Positions 36,714 through 37,179 of a stretch of DNA of 37,179 bases are shown in pieces. Each line of letters begins with the position of its first letter. Position 1 is the first letter of the stretch. The DNA is from Fidelibacterota bacterium (GTDB lineage Bacteria; Fidelibacterota; Marinisomatia; SCGC-AAA003-L08; D37C17), in assembly GCA_030747125.1 (NCBI GenBank), contig JASLLI010000006.1, positions 1-37,179 on the forward strand, read 5' to 3'. The position numbers and the translations under genes are program-made. The notes under the pieces are model-generated. The model was not told where the DNA came from, did not search any database, and worked only from the letters and a program-made list of their open reading frames with translations.

Positions 36714-37179
36714 CTAATAATCATGGTGCATATATTCACCATCACCCCACTCCACTACTTCAATTTTAACGGGGGCAGTTCCATCTTTCACAAAACCAAG
36801 TTTTTTAGCAGCTCCAAAAGAGCAATCCAGAATTCTGCCATCTATGTAAGGTCCTCTGTCATTAATTCGAATCAGCAAAGATTTGCCGTTATTTTCATTC
36901 GTAACTCTGGCTACCGTATTAAAGGGAAATTCTTTATGTGCCGCAGTTACTCCGTACATGTCAAAAATTTCTCCGTTTGCAGTAAGTTTACCATGAAACT
37001 TCGGCCCGTAATAGGAGGATACTCCCTTATATACCAATTTATTTTTGTTAAAACTTGACTTTTCCTTCTTTGACTTTTGGGAAGCTTTATTCTTTCCTGA
37101 ATTATTTAATTTTGGTTTGGAGCCATAAGATCCATTTCCTGCCTTATATCTGGGGGCAGGAGTACATTCCAGACATAGA
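36714..37179 (-). CDS. RlpA-like double-psi beta-barrel protein, N-terminus cut by window edge
   Basis: The C-terminal domain is RlpA-type: 'GVSSYYGPKFHGKLTANGEIFD', 'TAAHKEFPFNTVARVTN' and 'IRINDRGPYIDGRILDCS' cover the conserved strands and the catalytic-type Asp. RlpA proteins are septal lytic transglycosylases or peptidoglycan-binding lipoproteins. A TTG at 37037 could start the frame, but the frame stays open to the edge and reads 'LCLECTPAPRYKAGNGSYG' and then a Lys/Ser/Asn-rich linker. That looks like the end of a lipoprotein signal peptide and its spacer. The real start is therefore probably beyond 37179. It is a lone domain without a SPOR domain. Confidence 0.85.
   Translation of the reverse strand, partial: LCLECTPAPRYKAGNGSYGSKPKLNNSGKNKASQKSKKEKSSFNKNKLVYKGVSSYYGPKFHGKLTANGEIFDMYGVTAAHKEFPFNTVARVTNENNGKSLLIRINDRGPYIDGRILDCSFGAAKKLGFVKDGTAPVKIEVVEWGDGEYMHHDY

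Overview
The window (about 40% GC, few long intergenic gaps) looks like chromosome from a Gram-negative member of the FCB superphylum. A Candidatus Marinimicrobia/Neomarinimicrobia-like lineage is my best guess. The reasons are an outer-membrane gene set (LptF/G permease, PorV/FadL-like barrel, many lipoproteins, RlpA), secreted proteins ending in a two-repeat dockerin-like tail, short EF-Ts, and TTG start codons in about ten genes. The taxon is an inference; no rRNA marker is present.

Layout. (1) 1-9614, almost all on the minus strand, is housekeeping: der and a DUF512 radical-SAM gene; a divergent TerB-like gene; the translation cluster rplM-rpsI-rpsB-tsf-pyrH-frr, ending in a clear intrinsic terminator; and a pyrimidine operon pyrR-pyrB-pyrC whose leader carries a PyrR-binding-loop-like hairpin. 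(2) 9787-15084 is cell envelope: an LptF/G permease facing a lipoprotein plus outer-membrane barrel pair. (3) 15097-22362 is a complete activated-methyl-cycle operon, metH-metF-metK-ahcY. It is headed by what I read as a SAM-II riboswitch followed by an intrinsic terminator whose U-tract touches the metH start codon. (4) 22404-22715 is non-coding but structured: a 12-bp terminator, a perfect 15-bp inverted repeat that would display a UCCUCCUCC loop, and a decayed fragment of a sigma-factor gene. (5) 22716-27375 holds a secreted TPR-CHAT protease-like protein, a membrane anti-sigma factor and a divergent ECF-like sigma factor. (6) 27462-37179 is accessory envelope and secreted genes: two dockerin-tailed proteins, a cobalamin adenosyltransferase, a penicillin-acylase-family hydrolase, a pentaheme cytochrome c lipoprotein, a Met/His/Cys-rich beta-propeller lipoprotein and an RlpA-like protein cut by the window edge.

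How parts work together. The met operon recycles homocysteine to methionine to SAM to SAH to homocysteine, and a SAM sensor in its leader closes the loop. The B12 adenosyltransferase and the B12-dependent MetH indicate cobalamin use. The best candidate for an undescribed system is the CHAT/anti-sigma/sigma locus. The protease-like protein has a signal peptide, and the anti-sigma factor has a C-terminal domain predicted to lie in the same compartment. This suggests a proteolytic signalling switch, loosely parallel to TPR-CHAT control of a sigma factor in type III-E CRISPR, but without CRISPR and across the membrane. A sigma-gene fragment on the far side of the CHAT gene suggests the cassette was once tandemly duplicated.
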